From Nitrospinota bacterium (GTDB lineage: Bacteria > Nitrospinota > Nitrospinia > Nitrospinales > VA-1), in the NCBI GenBank assembly GCA_027619975.1, contig JAQCGX010000023.1, positions 1 through 53,554 of the forward strand: DNA of 53,554 nt. The letters run 5' to 3'. Position numbers and translations under genes: made by a program. Below, in pieces: positions 18,509 to 27,921 of this stretch; the first letter of the stretch is position 1, and every line of letters begins with the position of its first letter. A model generated the notes under the pieces. The model worked only from the letters and a program-made list of their open reading frames with translations. It was not told where the DNA came from and searched no databases.

Positions 18509-18862
18509 ATGACGGAATATTTTTTCATTTCTGTATTTGCGGTCGTCGCTCTGGTTGTGGTCGGAGCCCTTTTGGCGCTTTCCACTATTCTCGGACCCAG
18601 GAACCCAACCCCCCAAAAATTAATTCCTTATGAGTGTGGTATCATCCCGCGCGAAGAAGCCAAGGGAAGATATCCTGTCCGTTTTGCAACCATAGCCATG
18701 CTCTTTATCATTTTTGATATCGAGGTGGTTTTTATGTATCCCTGGGCGGTGGCTCTCGATCAGCTCAAGCTGTTTGGACTGATCGAAATGGTCGTTTTTA
18801 TTACTATTTTTGGAGTGGCCTATGTCTATGTCTGGGGTCGAGGAGGTTTGGAATGGGATTGA
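18509..18862 (+). CDS. nuoA: NADH-quinone oxidoreductase subunit A
   Basis: Small complex I membrane subunit, 117 residues with three membrane helices. The conserved loop [19 protein letters not shown] (family form YECGxxP...R..vrFy) and the acidic helix [15 protein letters not shown] identify it. The start is preceded by AAGGA. First gene of the nuo operon. Its end overlaps nuoB by ten bases. Confidence 0.97.
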   Translation: MTEYFFISVFAVVALVVVGALLALSTILGPRNPTPQKLIPYECGIIPREEAKGRYPVRFATIAMLFIIFDIEVVFMYPWAVALDQLKLFGLIEMVVFITIFGVAYVYVWGRGGLEWD

Positions 18863-19437
18863 TTGACTCTGCGGTCGAAGCGTTTGAGACCGAAGTAAAC
18901 AATATAAAGTTGAATGTCAAAGAGGCGGTGGAATCGCTCAATCATGATTATGCGGGAGCGGTCTACGACAGTATTCTAACCACCAAGCTCGGCAAGGTGG
19001 TGGGTTGGGCTCAGAAAAATGCGCTCTGGCCTGCGACGTTTGGCCTCGCCTGTTGCGCCATTGAAATGATGGCCATGGCCAATTCCAGGTGGGATGCGGC
19101 CCGGTTTGGAGCGGAAGTGTTTCGCGCTTCTCCACGACAGGCGGATCTGATGATCGTCTCGGGGCGGGTTTCACAGAAAATGGCCCCGATACTCAAAACC
19201 ATTTACGATCAGATGCCGGAGCCCAAGTGGGTTATCTCCATGGGGGCGTGCGCTTCCTGTGGTGGTATCTTCAATAATTATTCCATTGTGCAGGGCGTCG
19301 ATCGCGTGGTTCCGGTAGATGTTTATGTTCCCGGTTGTCCCCCCGGTCCAGAAGCTCTTCTTTATGGCATCATCAAATTGCAGGAAAAAATAATGCAGGA
19401 AGCGGGTACGGGCAACGCGAAAAAGAGGGTGGCATGA
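18853..19437 (+). CDS. nuoB: NADH-quinone oxidoreductase subunit B
   Basis: Carries the terminal N2 iron-sulphur cluster that reduces quinone. Predicted 194 residues; the cluster ligands are visible as the tandem Cys pair in [20 protein letters not shown] and [11 protein letters not shown]. The start overlaps nuoA, with AGGAGG-like sequence inside the nuoA end. An N-terminal extension of roughly 30 residues precedes the core. Stop overlaps the nuoC start (ATGA). Confidence 0.98.
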   Translation: MGLIDSAVEAFETEVNNIKLNVKEAVESLNHDYAGAVYDSILTTKLGKVVGWAQKNALWPATFGLACCAIEMMAMANSRWDAARFGAEVFRASPRQADLMIVSGRVSQKMAPILKTIYDQMPEPKWVISMGACASCGGIFNNYSIVQGVDRVVPVDVYVPGCPPGPEALLYGIIKLQEKIMQEAGTGNAKKRVA

Positions 19438-19964
19438 CGTCCGAGGAGTTGATTGAGAAAATTCAATCGTCTTTGGGAGGCGATATTCAGAGCGCAGAAG
19501 TGCACCTCGGTGACGCTGTAATATTTGTGTCTCAGGAAAACCTGCATAAAGTAGCGCAAGCTCTGAAAGAAGATGTCGATCTGCGGATGGAGTATCTGTC
19601 CGATATTCGCGGCGTGGATTATCTCGATCAGGATCGTGAACCTCGATTTGAAGCTGTCTACGAATTGCACTCGTTTGCACATAATCACTCCGTTCGTATT
19701 CGTGTTGGCCTGGAGGAAGAAAACCCTTCGGTTCCGACGGTGTCGGACTTATGGAAAGGCGCTCTTTACCCGGAGCGCGAGCTTTTTGATATGTTGGGGT
19801 TCGATGTTCCCGGTCACCCTGATCTGAAGCGCCTCATTATGCCCGAAGAGTGGGAGGGGCATCCTTTAAGAAGGGATTATCCGCTGACGACGGAAGATGT
19901 GGCGTTTTCTCACAATCGTGATTATAAGAGTGAACTGGTAAAATCCAAACCCCCGACCCGGTAA
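19434..19964 (+). CDS. nuoC: NADH-quinone oxidoreductase subunit C
   Basis: 30-kDa subunit of the peripheral arm, 176 residues from the ATG that overlaps the nuoB stop; the reading frame is open further upstream, but that would lie wholly inside nuoB. Family signature [38 protein letters not shown] is present (positions about 122-160). Here nuoC and nuoD are separate genes, unlike the fused form of enterobacteria. Confidence 0.97.
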   Translation: MTSEELIEKIQSSLGGDIQSAEVHLGDAVIFVSQENLHKVAQALKEDVDLRMEYLSDIRGVDYLDQDREPRFEAVYELHSFAHNHSVRIRVGLEEENPSVPTVSDLWKGALYPERELFDMLGFDVPGHPDLKRLIMPEEWEGHPLRRDYPLTTEDVAFSHNRDYKSELVKSKPPTR

Positions 19965-20025
19965 AATTTGCATGACCATCAGTGAACTAAGAATTTTTAA
20001 ACCTCTTGTCAGGTTCTATATATAA

Positions 20026-21225
20026 ATGAGCGTTACCGAACAAGGTCTGCTGGAGCGCGATAAGGATACGATGACCCTCAATATGGGGCCGTCGCATCCC
20101 AGTACGCATGGAGTGTTCCGGGTGATCATGGAAATGGATGGCGAAATCGTCGTTTCCGCCGAACCTGAAATCGGTTATCTCCATACCGGGATCGAAAAAA
20201 CTTCGGAGAACAAACGTTACGTCCACGTCATCCCCATGACTGACAGGCTCGACTACCTGAGCCCGCCGCAGAACAACCTTGCTTTTTGCCTGACGACCGA
20301 GAAACTTTTGCAATGTGAAATTCCGCCACGGGCGCAGTATTTGCGCGTCATCATGTGCGAGCTGGCCAGGATCGGCAGTCATCTGGTCTGGCTGGCCACG
20401 CATGCGCTCGATATCGGCGCGATGACTGTGTTTCTCTATTGCTGGCGGGAGCGGGAGATGATCCTTGATCTCAACGAGGAAATTTCCGGCGTACGTATGA
20501 TGACCAGTTACATCCGCATTGGCGGGGTGATGAAAGACGCCACTCCTGAATGGTTGGGCAAGGTACGCAAGTTCATCGATTACCTGCCCGCCAAGATAGA
20601 CGAATACGAACGACTGCTCACCCACAATCCTATCTGGCTGGATAGGACTCAAGGGGTAGGGGTGATGACACGGGAAGAAGCCATCAACTGGAGCTTGAGC
20701 GGCCCTGCGCTTCGCGCCTCGGGAGTGGATTTTGATTTCCGTAAAAAGCGGCCCTACGGTGGCTACGAAAATTTTGAGTTTGACATTCCCGTCGGCAAGA
20801 ATGGAGACGTGTACGACCGTTACCTGATGCGGGTGGAAGAGTTGCGGCAGAGCCGGCGCATCGTGGCGCAGGCGTTGAACAACCTGCCGGACGGTCCTTA
20901 TAAAGTGCAGGATAATAAAGTATCGCTTCCTGAAAGAGACACCCTGCACACCAGCATGGAATCCTTGATTCACCATTTCAAATTGGTGTCAGAAGGGGTC
21001 AGCGTTCCCAGAGGCGAGACGTATGTGCCAACGGAAGGTCCACGCGGCGAAGTGGGGTTTTATATTGTCAGCGATGGCAGTAATGTCCCGTACAGGGTGA
21101 AGCTCCGCGCTCCTTCGTTTATGGCGATTCCGGGAATGTGTCAAATGATGAGTGGTTCTTTTATTGCGGATGTGGTTGCGATCATTGGGAGCATTGATAT
21201 CGTGATGGGGGAGGTGGACCGCTGA
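20026..21225 (+). CDS. nuoD: NADH-quinone oxidoreductase subunit D
   Basis: 49-kDa subunit forming the quinone site with NuoB; 399 residues, usual length. Motifs: GPSHPSTHGVFR (quinone-site His), YLHTGIEKTSENK, and the C-terminal IGSIDIVMGEVDR ending. ATG 20026 directly follows an in-frame TAA. The ribosome-binding site is weak (AGG about 12 bases upstream), and a 17-codon open frame in the 61-base gap ends exactly at this TAA, so coupling from it is possible. The last base of the gene is the first base of nuoE. Confidence 0.98.
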   Translation: MSVTEQGLLERDKDTMTLNMGPSHPSTHGVFRVIMEMDGEIVVSAEPEIGYLHTGIEKTSENKRYVHVIPMTDRLDYLSPPQNNLAFCLTTEKLLQCEIPPRAQYLRVIMCELARIGSHLVWLATHALDIGAMTVFLYCWREREMILDLNEEISGVRMMTSYIRIGGVMKDATPEWLGKVRKFIDYLPAKIDEYERLLTHNPIWLDRTQGVGVMTREEAINWSLSGPALRASGVDFDFRKKRPYGGYENFEFDIPVGKNGDVYDRYLMRVEELRQSRRIVAQALNNLPDGPYKVQDNKVSLPERDTLHTSMESLIHHFKLVSEGVSVPRGETYVPTEGPRGEVGFYIVSDGSNVPYRVKLRAPSFMAIPGMCQMMSGSFIADVVAIIGSIDIVMGEVDR

Positions 21226-21701
21226 TGTTCGCGTTTACAAAAGAGGATGAAAAAAAAATCGAAGCGATACTCAAGAAGTATCCGCCGGAGCACAAACGCT
21301 CTGCATTGTTGCCGCTGTTGACGCTTGTGCAAAGGCAGGAAAGATATGTCAGCCCGGATGCGATGCGGGAAATTGGACGGCGGCTGGATCTTTCTCCGGC
21401 GTATGTGCAATCGGTCAGTTCCTTTTATACGATGTATTCCACCGAGCGGGTGGGCAGATATATGATTTTGTTTTGCATCAATATCAGTTGCCAGTTGAAT
21501 GGGTGCGATGCTCTTTTGGAACACACTGCGAATAAACTGAACATCAAAGTGGGAGAGACCACGACGGATGAAAAGTTCACCCTGCACCGGGAGGAATGCC
21601 TCGCGGCCTGTTCAGGGGCGCCGATGATGCGAATCAACGATACGTTTTATGAAAACCTGACCACCCAAAAAATCGATCAGATCCTGGATTCCCTGGACTA
21701 G
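21225..21701 (+). CDS. nuoE: NADH-quinone oxidoreductase subunit E
   Basis: Thioredoxin-fold [2Fe-2S] subunit of the NADH-oxidising module, 158 residues. Cluster ligands are seen as CINISC (Cx4C) and ECLAACSGAP (Cx3C). The start overlaps the nuoD stop (TGATG). An N-terminal helix bundle with LPLLTLVQRQERYVS, typical of the family, precedes the cluster domain. Confidence 0.97.
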   Translation: MFAFTKEDEKKIEAILKKYPPEHKRSALLPLLTLVQRQERYVSPDAMREIGRRLDLSPAYVQSVSSFYTMYSTERVGRYMILFCINISCQLNGCDALLEHTANKLNIKVGETTTDEKFTLHREECLAACSGAPMMRINDTFYENLTTQKIDQILDSLD

Positions 21702-21708
21702 AAATTTC

Positions 21709-22968
21709 ATGACACAGATTCTATTTAAAAATATAAATAAAAAGAACCTGCACACGCTTGCGGTTTATGAAAAAGAAGGCGGCTACAAAAGCCTGAAAAA
21801 AGCTTTTGCCAAGGAGCCGGAGGAAATCATAGAAATGGTCAAAGCGTCCGGGCTTCGCGGTCGCGGCGGCGCCGGGTTTCCCACCGGGTTGAAATGGAGT
21901 TTCCTGGCCAAGGATGTATTTCCCCGTTACCTTTGTTGCAATGCCGACGAAAGTGAGCCCGGAACCTGCAAGGACCGTGAGCTGTTGCTCAAGAATCCGC
22001 ATCTTCTCATCGAGGGGATGATTCTCTGCTCCTATGCGTGCAGGATCGAAACCGGCTATATTTATATGCGCGGCGAGTTTTACGATCTGTGCGAGATTAT
22101 GGATAAAGCTCTGCAAGAAGCCCACGCCAAAGGCTATCTCGGTAAAAATATATTAGGTTCAGGTTTTAATCTGGACATTCACACCCATCTTGGGGCCGGG
22201 GCTTATATTTGCGGGGAAGAATCGGCGTTGCTCAACTCGCTTGAGGGCGGGCGCGGCGAACCGCGAATGAAACCGCCATTTCCAGCCGTTCAGGGGCTGT
22301 ATGCCAAACCCACGATCATCAATAACGTTGAGACGCTTTGTGTTGTTCCAAACATTGTGAACGAGGGCCCGGAGCAGTACGCGGCCCTGGGCACGGAAAA
22401 AAGCAAGGGGACCAAACTGGTCAGCGTTTCGGGCCATGTTAAAAAGCCCGGCAATTATGAAATTGTCATGGGGACGACGGTCCGGGAAATTATTTATGAT
22501 ATCGCGGGAGGCATTCGCGACGACAATCGGTTGAAAGCCTTTATTCCCGGTGGTTCTTCGGTTCCGATGTTGCCTGCGGATCTGGTAGATACGCCCTATG
22601 ATTATGAGTCTTTGCAAGCGGCGGGGAGTATGTTGGGCTCCGGCGCGTTGATCGTGATGGATCACACCGTCAACGTGGTGGAGGCGACTTTGAGACTGGC
22701 CAGTTTTTACAAGCACGAATCGTGCGGAAAATGCACTCCCTGCCGGGAAGGCACCCGCTGGATGTGGCAGTTGTTGAACCAGATCCACATAGGACAGGGG
22801 CAGATGGCGCAGGTGGAAAAGCTGGTGGATATTTGCGACAACATGAGTTTTAAATGTTTTTGTCCGCTGGGAGATGCGGCGGTAGGGCCGGTGGCCAGCA
22901 GTATCAAGCATTTCCGCGCCGACTATGAAGAACTAATTGGACAAATGACGGCTGAGTCCGCCGTCTGA
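21709..22968 (+). CDS. nuoF: NADH-quinone oxidoreductase subunit F
   Basis: NADH- and FMN-binding subunit, 419 residues. Visible motifs: GLRGRGGAGFPTGLKW (FMN/NADH site), CNADESEPGTCKDR, GAYICGEESALLNSLEG, and the [4Fe-4S] N3 ligands SCGKCTPCREG with the later Cys in KCFCPLGD. Seven bases after nuoE. Length and order are standard. Confidence 0.98.
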   Translation: MTQILFKNINKKNLHTLAVYEKEGGYKSLKKAFAKEPEEIIEMVKASGLRGRGGAGFPTGLKWSFLAKDVFPRYLCCNADESEPGTCKDRELLLKNPHLLIEGMILCSYACRIETGYIYMRGEFYDLCEIMDKALQEAHAKGYLGKNILGSGFNLDIHTHLGAGAYICGEESALLNSLEGGRGEPRMKPPFPAVQGLYAKPTIINNVETLCVVPNIVNEGPEQYAALGTEKSKGTKLVSVSGHVKKPGNYEIVMGTTVREIIYDIAGGIRDDNRLKAFIPGGSSVPMLPADLVDTPYDYESLQAAGSMLGSGALIVMDHTVNVVEATLRLASFYKHESCGKCTPCREGTRWMWQLLNQIHIGQGQMAQVEKLVDICDNMSFKCFCPLGDAAVGPVASSIKHFRADYEELIGQMTAESAV

Positions 22969-22982
22969 GGATATAAATAATC

Positions 22983-25475
22983 ATGGCAGATGAGCAGATC
23001 ACATTAACCATAGACGGTCAATCGGTCACCGTTCCCAAAGGCACCAAGGTGGTGGATGCGGCCAGGACGGTTGGTATCGAGATTCCCGTTTTTTGCTACC
23101 ACGAAAAGCTGGGGCCACTGGGCTGTTGCCGCATGTGTCTGGTGGAAGTAGAAAAGATGCCCAAATTGATGACCGCCTGCACCATGGATGTGGGGCCGGA
23201 CATGGTCGTCAAAACCACCACGCCTAAAGTGGAAAAAGCGCAACAAGGGGTATTGGAATTCACCTTGCTGAACCATCCGCTCGATTGTCCCATCTGTGAC
23301 AAAGGCGGGGAATGTCCTCTGCAAAACAACACATTCAAGTACGGTCCCGGTGATACGCGGATGGAATTTAACCGCGCCCATAATGTGAAGGCCAATCCTT
23401 TAAGCCCAGTGATCACCCTGGATCGCGAGCGGTGCATCGCCTGCCAGCGCTGTACGCGCTACAGTGAAGTCATTGAGCAGGATAATACCTTGGTCATGAA
23501 CAACCGGGGGTTTAATAATGAAGTCGGAACCTTCAATAACGAGCCTTACGACACCCGCTTTTCTGGAAATGTGATTGACATCTGCCCGGTCGGCGCGCTG
23601 ACCAATACGCAGTTTCGATTCAAAGCCCGGACCTGGGACCTGACCAATTCCGATACTCTGTGTGCCCATTGTGGTTGTAACTGCAATATGACGATGGGAG
23701 TGCGCACAAATAAATTCATGCGAATGGAGTCTCGTCCCAACGACCTGGTGGACGATGGATGGATTTGCGACAAGGCCCGCTGGGGATATGATTTTCTCGA
23801 AGGCAAAAACCGGATTCAGGAAGTCCGCGGCGGCGTGGACCATGAAGGAGCGACCCTGACCGTATTGGATGGAGGCGTCAAGACGCCCTCTGTCAAAGAT
23901 GCCGTTGAACGAACTGCCAATGCAATCAAGAAAATTGTGGACGAACATGGGCCCCAAAGCGTTGGCTTCATAGGTTCGCCCTATGGGACCAATGAAGAGC
24001 TTTATCTATATCAAAAATTATTCCGCTTCGGGTTTGGTACCAATAACATCGACCACAAAGTTTATGCCGAGTCGCCAGGACTGCCCATTGACCATTATGA
24101 TTTCAGCGACATTGAGACCTCGAACCTGGTTTTGCTGATCGCCAGCGACCCAACGGAAGAACTGCCGATTCTTGATTTGCGAATCAAAAAAGTGGTGTCT
24201 CGACAAGGCGTGAAACTTGCGGTGCTGAATGATCAAAGCACCCTTATGGACAAATACGCGCATCTTTCTTTGCGATACAACATCGGCACAGACGCTCAGG
24301 TGTTCTCTGCATTGGCCGGGTGCCTTTCGGGAAAAGGGAGCGACGCCAAAGAAACCGGCATTGAAGCCGAGCAGATGAATGCCTTGGTCGAGATGTTGAA
24401 GTCGAATAAAAAGGTGACGGTGGTTTATAATCCCGCCGCATTGACTGGGCGATCAGTGGATGTCCTCAAACATCTGTTGTCTGAGATTCAAAAGATTCCT
24501 GATATTGAATGCGGGGCTATTCCCGCCGCACCTCATACCAATGCAGTGGGCGCTCTCGATATGGGAATTTTGCCGGATTATTATCCGGGCGGTGTGTCTC
24601 TTGCCGATAATGAGGCCATCAAACAGCAATGGGGTGACGAAGCTCCTTTGACTCCTGGATTGTCCGCGCTGGAAATGATTCATAAAGCGGCATCGGGAGA
24701 ATTGAAAGCGCTTCTTGTCTATCGCGCGAACCCGGTGGTCGATTTTCCCGGCGGCAAACAAGTGGAAGAGGCGCTCAAAAAAATCGATCTGCTGATCGTT
24801 CACGACATCTGTGAAACCGAAACCTCTAAACTGGCTCATATTGTATTGCCTTCCAATGGCCCTGGGTACGATGAGGGAACCACCACGAATATAGGTGGGC
24901 GCGTACAGTTTAGAAAAGGCGGGCTGAAAACAACACATCCTCCTGATTGGAAAATTATTTCCATGATGGCCAAAACTCTGGGGGATGAAAGCAATTACAT
25001 CACGTCCTTCAGCGTCACCGATGAGATTGCCAAAAAGGTTCGCGGATACAATGAAATCAGCAAAAAGTCTATTAAGAAAGAGGGGATGGCCCGGACTTCC
25101 GCCGAAAGCAGTAATGGCGCGTCCCCGGAAGCGGCAAAAGCACAGAGCCCGAAGGGCGATTCCCTTTTGAAACTGCGAATTGCAAATTATCTCTTTGCGC
25201 ATGACAAAATTCTGGATGCCTCATCCACTCTGGCGCATCAGTTCAAATCGTCGATCGTGCATCTGCATGAAGAAGACGCTAAAAAGCTGGGGTTGAAGGA
25301 TGACGATGATGTGATCGTGATTTCGGGGGATGCCAAAGTCGAGGCGCAGGTGGAAATTTCCAACCGCTGCAATCCCGGCGGTGTGGTGCTTCCCAGAGTT
25401 TCAGATGAACAGGATGTTTTAGGATTGGTAAATGGCGCGGATGCCGTCAGCTGGGTGGAAATCCGCAAGAATTGA
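22983..25475 (+). CDS. nuoG: NADH-quinone oxidoreductase subunit G
   Basis: Large iron-sulphur subunit, 830 residues. The N-terminal ferredoxin-like domain has CYHEKLGPLGCCRMC; the His-ligated N5 site is HPLDCPICDKGGEC; then CIACQRCTRYSE with CPVGAL; then a molybdopterin-oxidoreductase-type cluster motif CAHCGCNCN with a later WICDKARWGYDFL. The rest is a bisMGD-oxidoreductase-like fold without expected cofactor. A low-complexity Ser/Ala/Lys linker lies near residues 700-722 before the C-terminal barrel-like domain (about 725-830). Confidence 0.97.
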   Translation: MADEQITLTIDGQSVTVPKGTKVVDAARTVGIEIPVFCYHEKLGPLGCCRMCLVEVEKMPKLMTACTMDVGPDMVVKTTTPKVEKAQQGVLEFTLLNHPLDCPICDKGGECPLQNNTFKYGPGDTRMEFNRAHNVKANPLSPVITLDRERCIACQRCTRYSEVIEQDNTLVMNNRGFNNEVGTFNNEPYDTRFSGNVIDICPVGALTNTQFRFKARTWDLTNSDTLCAHCGCNCNMTMGVRTNKFMRMESRPNDLVDDGWICDKARWGYDFLEGKNRIQEVRGGVDHEGATLTVLDGGVKTPSVKDAVERTANAIKKIVDEHGPQSVGFIGSPYGTNEELYLYQKLFRFGFGTNNIDHKVYAESPGLPIDHYDFSDIETSNLVLLIASDPTEELPILDLRIKKVVSRQGVKLAVLNDQSTLMDKYAHLSLRYNIGTDAQVFSALAGCLSGKGSDAKETGIEAEQMNALVEMLKSNKKVTVVYNPAALTGRSVDVLKHLLSEIQKIPDIECGAIPAAPHTNAVGALDMGILPDYYPGGVSLADNEAIKQQWGDEAPLTPGLSALEMIHKAASGELKALLVYRANPVVDFPGGKQVEEALKKIDLLIVHDICETETSKLAHIVLPSNGPGYDEGTTTNIGGRVQFRKGGLKTTHPPDWKIISMMAKTLGDESNYITSFSVTDEIAKKVRGYNEISKKSIKKEGMARTSAESSNGASPEAAKAQSPKGDSLLKLRIANYLFAHDKILDASSTLAHQFKSSIVHLHEEDAKKLGLKDDDDVIVISGDAKVEAQVEISNRCNPGGVVLPRVSDEQDVLGLVNGADAVSWVEIRKN

Positions 25476-25517
25476 AGATAAGGGTTGTTAAGTGGGGTTG
25501 TTACATGGAGTCTTGTT

Positions 25518-26537
25518 TTGTTGGATGACATTCTGGAATTTTTAGATCCGGTATTGCAGGCGGGGTTTATCATCGGCACCGTTAAAGCCGTGGTGATCGC
25601 CGTGGGCTTGCTCTCGGTTGTTCCGCTTTTGGTATGGCTGGAGCGTCGGTTGATGGGACGGTTTCAGGTGCGACTGGGTCCGAACCGTGTGGGCCCGTTT
25701 GGGCTTTGTCAGCCGATTGCCGATTCTATCAAGCTGTTGTTTAAAGAGTCGATCATCCAGAGTTCGGCGGACAAGTTTTTATACCACCTGGCGCCGGCGA
25801 TTGTCGTGTTCACCGCCATTGTCACGTTTTCGGTGATTCCCTTTGGAGATTCTTTCACCGTATTCGGGCAGACCATCGGGTTGTGGGGCGCCAATATCAA
25901 TTCCGGAATATTGTTTGTTTTCGCGATCTCCGGGATGGGCATTTACGGGATGGTGCTTGCAGGGTTGTCGTCTAACAACAAATATTCGCTGATGGGCGGG
26001 TTGCGATCGTCAGCGCAGATGATCAGTTATGAATTGACACTCGGCCTTTCGGCTTTAAGCGTGATTGTTTTGGCCGGTTCCTTGAACCTGATCGACCTGG
26101 TCGAAAGCCAAAAGACTGTTCCCTTTATTTTGATGCAACCGTTGGCGTTTCTGCTTTTCTTCATTGCCGGCGTGGCGGAGACCAACCGGGCGCCGTTTGA
26201 TTTGCCGGAAGCCGAGCAGGAACTGGTAGCGGGATTTCATACGGAATATACAGGCATGAAATTCGCCATGTTCTTCATGGGCGAATACGTGAACATGGTC
26301 ACCATGAGCGCGATGGTGACGCTGTTGTTTCTCGGTGGATGGAATTCCTACGGGATTCCCGTTTGGCCGATTCTGGCTTTTGCCGGAAAAGTGTTTTTTC
26401 TCTTGTGTGTTTTTATCTGGCTGAGATCCACTTTTCCAAGAATTCGTTACGACCGGTTGATGACTTTCGGGTGGAAGGTTCTTCTACCGTTGTGTTTATT
26501 TAATTTGTTGGTGACCGCAGTCATTAAAGTGATGTGA
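25518..26537 (+). CDS. nuoH: NADH-quinone oxidoreductase subunit H
   Basis: Membrane subunit joining the two arms and lining the quinone channel. Motifs: ERRLMGRFQVRLGPNRVGPFG, AETNRAPFDLPEAEQELVAGFHTEY and WLRSTFPRIRYDRLM. No ATG start exists. TTG 25518 is preferred because GGAG lies seven bases upstream and the product then begins MLDDILEFLDP; an in-frame TTG at 25485 would add eleven residues. About 339 residues, eight membrane helices. Confidence 0.96.
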   Translation: MLDDILEFLDPVLQAGFIIGTVKAVVIAVGLLSVVPLLVWLERRLMGRFQVRLGPNRVGPFGLCQPIADSIKLLFKESIIQSSADKFLYHLAPAIVVFTAIVTFSVIPFGDSFTVFGQTIGLWGANINSGILFVFAISGMGIYGMVLAGLSSNNKYSLMGGLRSSAQMISYELTLGLSALSVIVLAGSLNLIDLVESQKTVPFILMQPLAFLLFFIAGVAETNRAPFDLPEAEQELVAGFHTEYTGMKFAMFFMGEYVNMVTMSAMVTLLFLGGWNSYGIPVWPILAFAGKVFFLLCVFIWLRSTFPRIRYDRLMTFGWKVLLPLCLFNLLVTAVIKVM

Positions 26538-26556
26538 TGACCCATCAAGGGACTTT

Positions 26557-27051
26557 ATGATACAAACCGCCGTAGCAGGAATTAAAAATTTATTGATTGG
26601 TTTGAGCATCACCTTTAAAAACATGCTCACCAAACCCGTGACCTTTCAGTACCCGGAGGAAAAGCGGACCATGCCGGAACGCTACCGGGGCCGTCATTTT
26701 TTGAACCGCGATGAAAATGGTCTCGAACGTTGCGTGGGATGCAGTCTCTGCTCGATCAACTGTCCGGTGGGGTGCATTCACGTCGTGTCCGCTGAGAATA
26801 CCGAAGGGAACCGGGTGTCTCCCGGAGAGCGCTACGCTGCGGTTTATGAAATCAATCTGCTCCGCTGTATTTACTGCGGCTATTGCGAAGAGGCTTGTCC
26901 GGTGGATGCGGTGGTGTTGCGCGAGCATTACGAACTGGCCGACTACGATCGCGATAAATACATCGCGACGAAACAGGATTTATTGGTTTATCCCGAACCC
27001 AATCAGTTCCGGGTCAATATTCTGGGCAATACCGAGCGCGTCAATAAATAA
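26557..27051 (+). CDS. nuoI: NADH-quinone oxidoreductase subunit I
   Basis: Peripheral-arm ferredoxin subunit carrying N6a and N6b, 164 residues. Two CxxCxxCxxxC motifs are visible: CVGCSLCSINCPVGC and CIYCGYCEEACPVDA. The N-terminal amphipathic region (GIKNLLIGLSITFKNML) likely lies on the membrane. Twenty bases after nuoH, with AAGGGAC before the ATG. Confidence 0.98.
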   Translation: MIQTAVAGIKNLLIGLSITFKNMLTKPVTFQYPEEKRTMPERYRGRHFLNRDENGLERCVGCSLCSINCPVGCIHVVSAENTEGNRVSPGERYAAVYEINLLRCIYCGYCEEACPVDAVVLREHYELADYDRDKYIATKQDLLVYPEPNQFRVNILGNTERVNK

Positions 27052-27077
27052 GTTAGGAAAGTATTCAGGAGCGTTAC

Positions 27078-27614
27078 ATGTTTGAAATCACCTACGAGGT
27101 TGTTGTTATGTTGCTGGGGGCCACTGCGGTGCTGGCATCCCTTGGCGTGATTCTATGTGCCTCCCCAATTTACTCTGCCTTGTACCTGATCGGCAATATG
27201 ATATGCCTGGCTCTTCTGTTTCTTCTCTACAATGCGGAATTTATCGCCGCCGTGCAGATCATTGTTTATGCGGGAGCGGTGATGATCCTGTTTTTGTTTA
27301 TCATTGCACTTCTGGGTGGCAAAAAGGAGATTGTGGAACCTTCGATTCAACGTTCCGGCGCTTTTACGTTCGTGTTTCTTTTGTTCGGTGAGCTTCTGCT
27401 GGCGGCAGGAGTGGGGACGACCAAACCCGTTCAAGGAAACCTGACTCCTGATGTTCTGGCAGCCATTGGCAGTGCCAAAGCAATTGGAGTCGAGTTGTTC
27501 AGCCGTCATCTGATACCCTTTGAGCTGGCTTCCACCCTTTTACTGGTTGCCACGATCGGAATTATTTGTCTGGCCAAGTTTTCCTATTCACCCGCCAGGA
27601 GGCGCGTAAAGTAA
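27078..27614 (+). CDS. nuoJ: NADH-quinone oxidoreductase subunit J
   Basis: Complex I membrane subunit of 178 residues with about five helices. The conserved third helix reads AAVQIIVYAGAVMILFLFIIAL, and the N-terminal SPIYSALYLIGNMICLALLFLLYNAEFIA matches NuoJ. A good AGGAG precedes the start. Ends two bases before nuoK. Confidence 0.96.
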   Translation: MFEITYEVVVMLLGATAVLASLGVILCASPIYSALYLIGNMICLALLFLLYNAEFIAAVQIIVYAGAVMILFLFIIALLGGKKEIVEPSIQRSGAFTFVFLLFGELLLAAGVGTTKPVQGNLTPDVLAAIGSAKAIGVELFSRHLIPFELASTLLLVATIGIICLAKFSYSPARRRVK

Positions 27615-27616
27615 TT

Positions 27617-27916
27617 ATGGGAAGCCAATTTGTTCTCATTGTCAGTGCGGCCATTTTCTGCATCGGGGCCGCCGGGTTTCTCATACGAAGAAATCCCCTC
27701 ATTATGTTCATGTCCGTGGAGCTCATGTTGAACTCCGTGAACTTTTTATTGATTGCCTATTCCAGTTTTCTAAAAACCCTGGATGGACAGATTTTTGCCC
27801 TCATCATCATGACCGTCGCCGCGGCGGAGGTCGTGGTGGGTTTGGCGATCATCCTCACAATATTCCGGACACGGCACGATCTCAACGTCGATCACATTAA
27901 CGTATTGAAGGGATAG
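27617..27916 (+). CDS. nuoK: NADH-quinone oxidoreductase subunit K
   Basis: Three-helix membrane subunit, 99 residues, the usual length. Motifs: LIRRNPLIMFMSVELMLNSVNFL (with the proton-path glutamate in SVELM) and MTVAAAEVVVGLAIIL (second key glutamate). Start at ATG 27617, just after the nuoJ stop; the frame is open upstream but that part lies within nuoJ. Confidence 0.97.
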   Translation: MGSQFVLIVSAAIFCIGAAGFLIRRNPLIMFMSVELMLNSVNFLLIAYSSFLKTLDGQIFALIIMTVAAAEVVVGLAIILTIFRTRHDLNVDHINVLKG

Positions 27917-27921
27917 AACCA

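Noticed and set aside
19987-20976. 329-codon minus-strand frame
   Set aside because: Antisense to nuoD; length only reflects codon bias of the real gene.
22159-22911. 250-codon minus-strand frame
   Set aside because: Antisense to nuoF with no recognisable protein features.
24453-25202. 249-codon minus-strand frame
   Set aside because: Antisense to nuoG; shadow.
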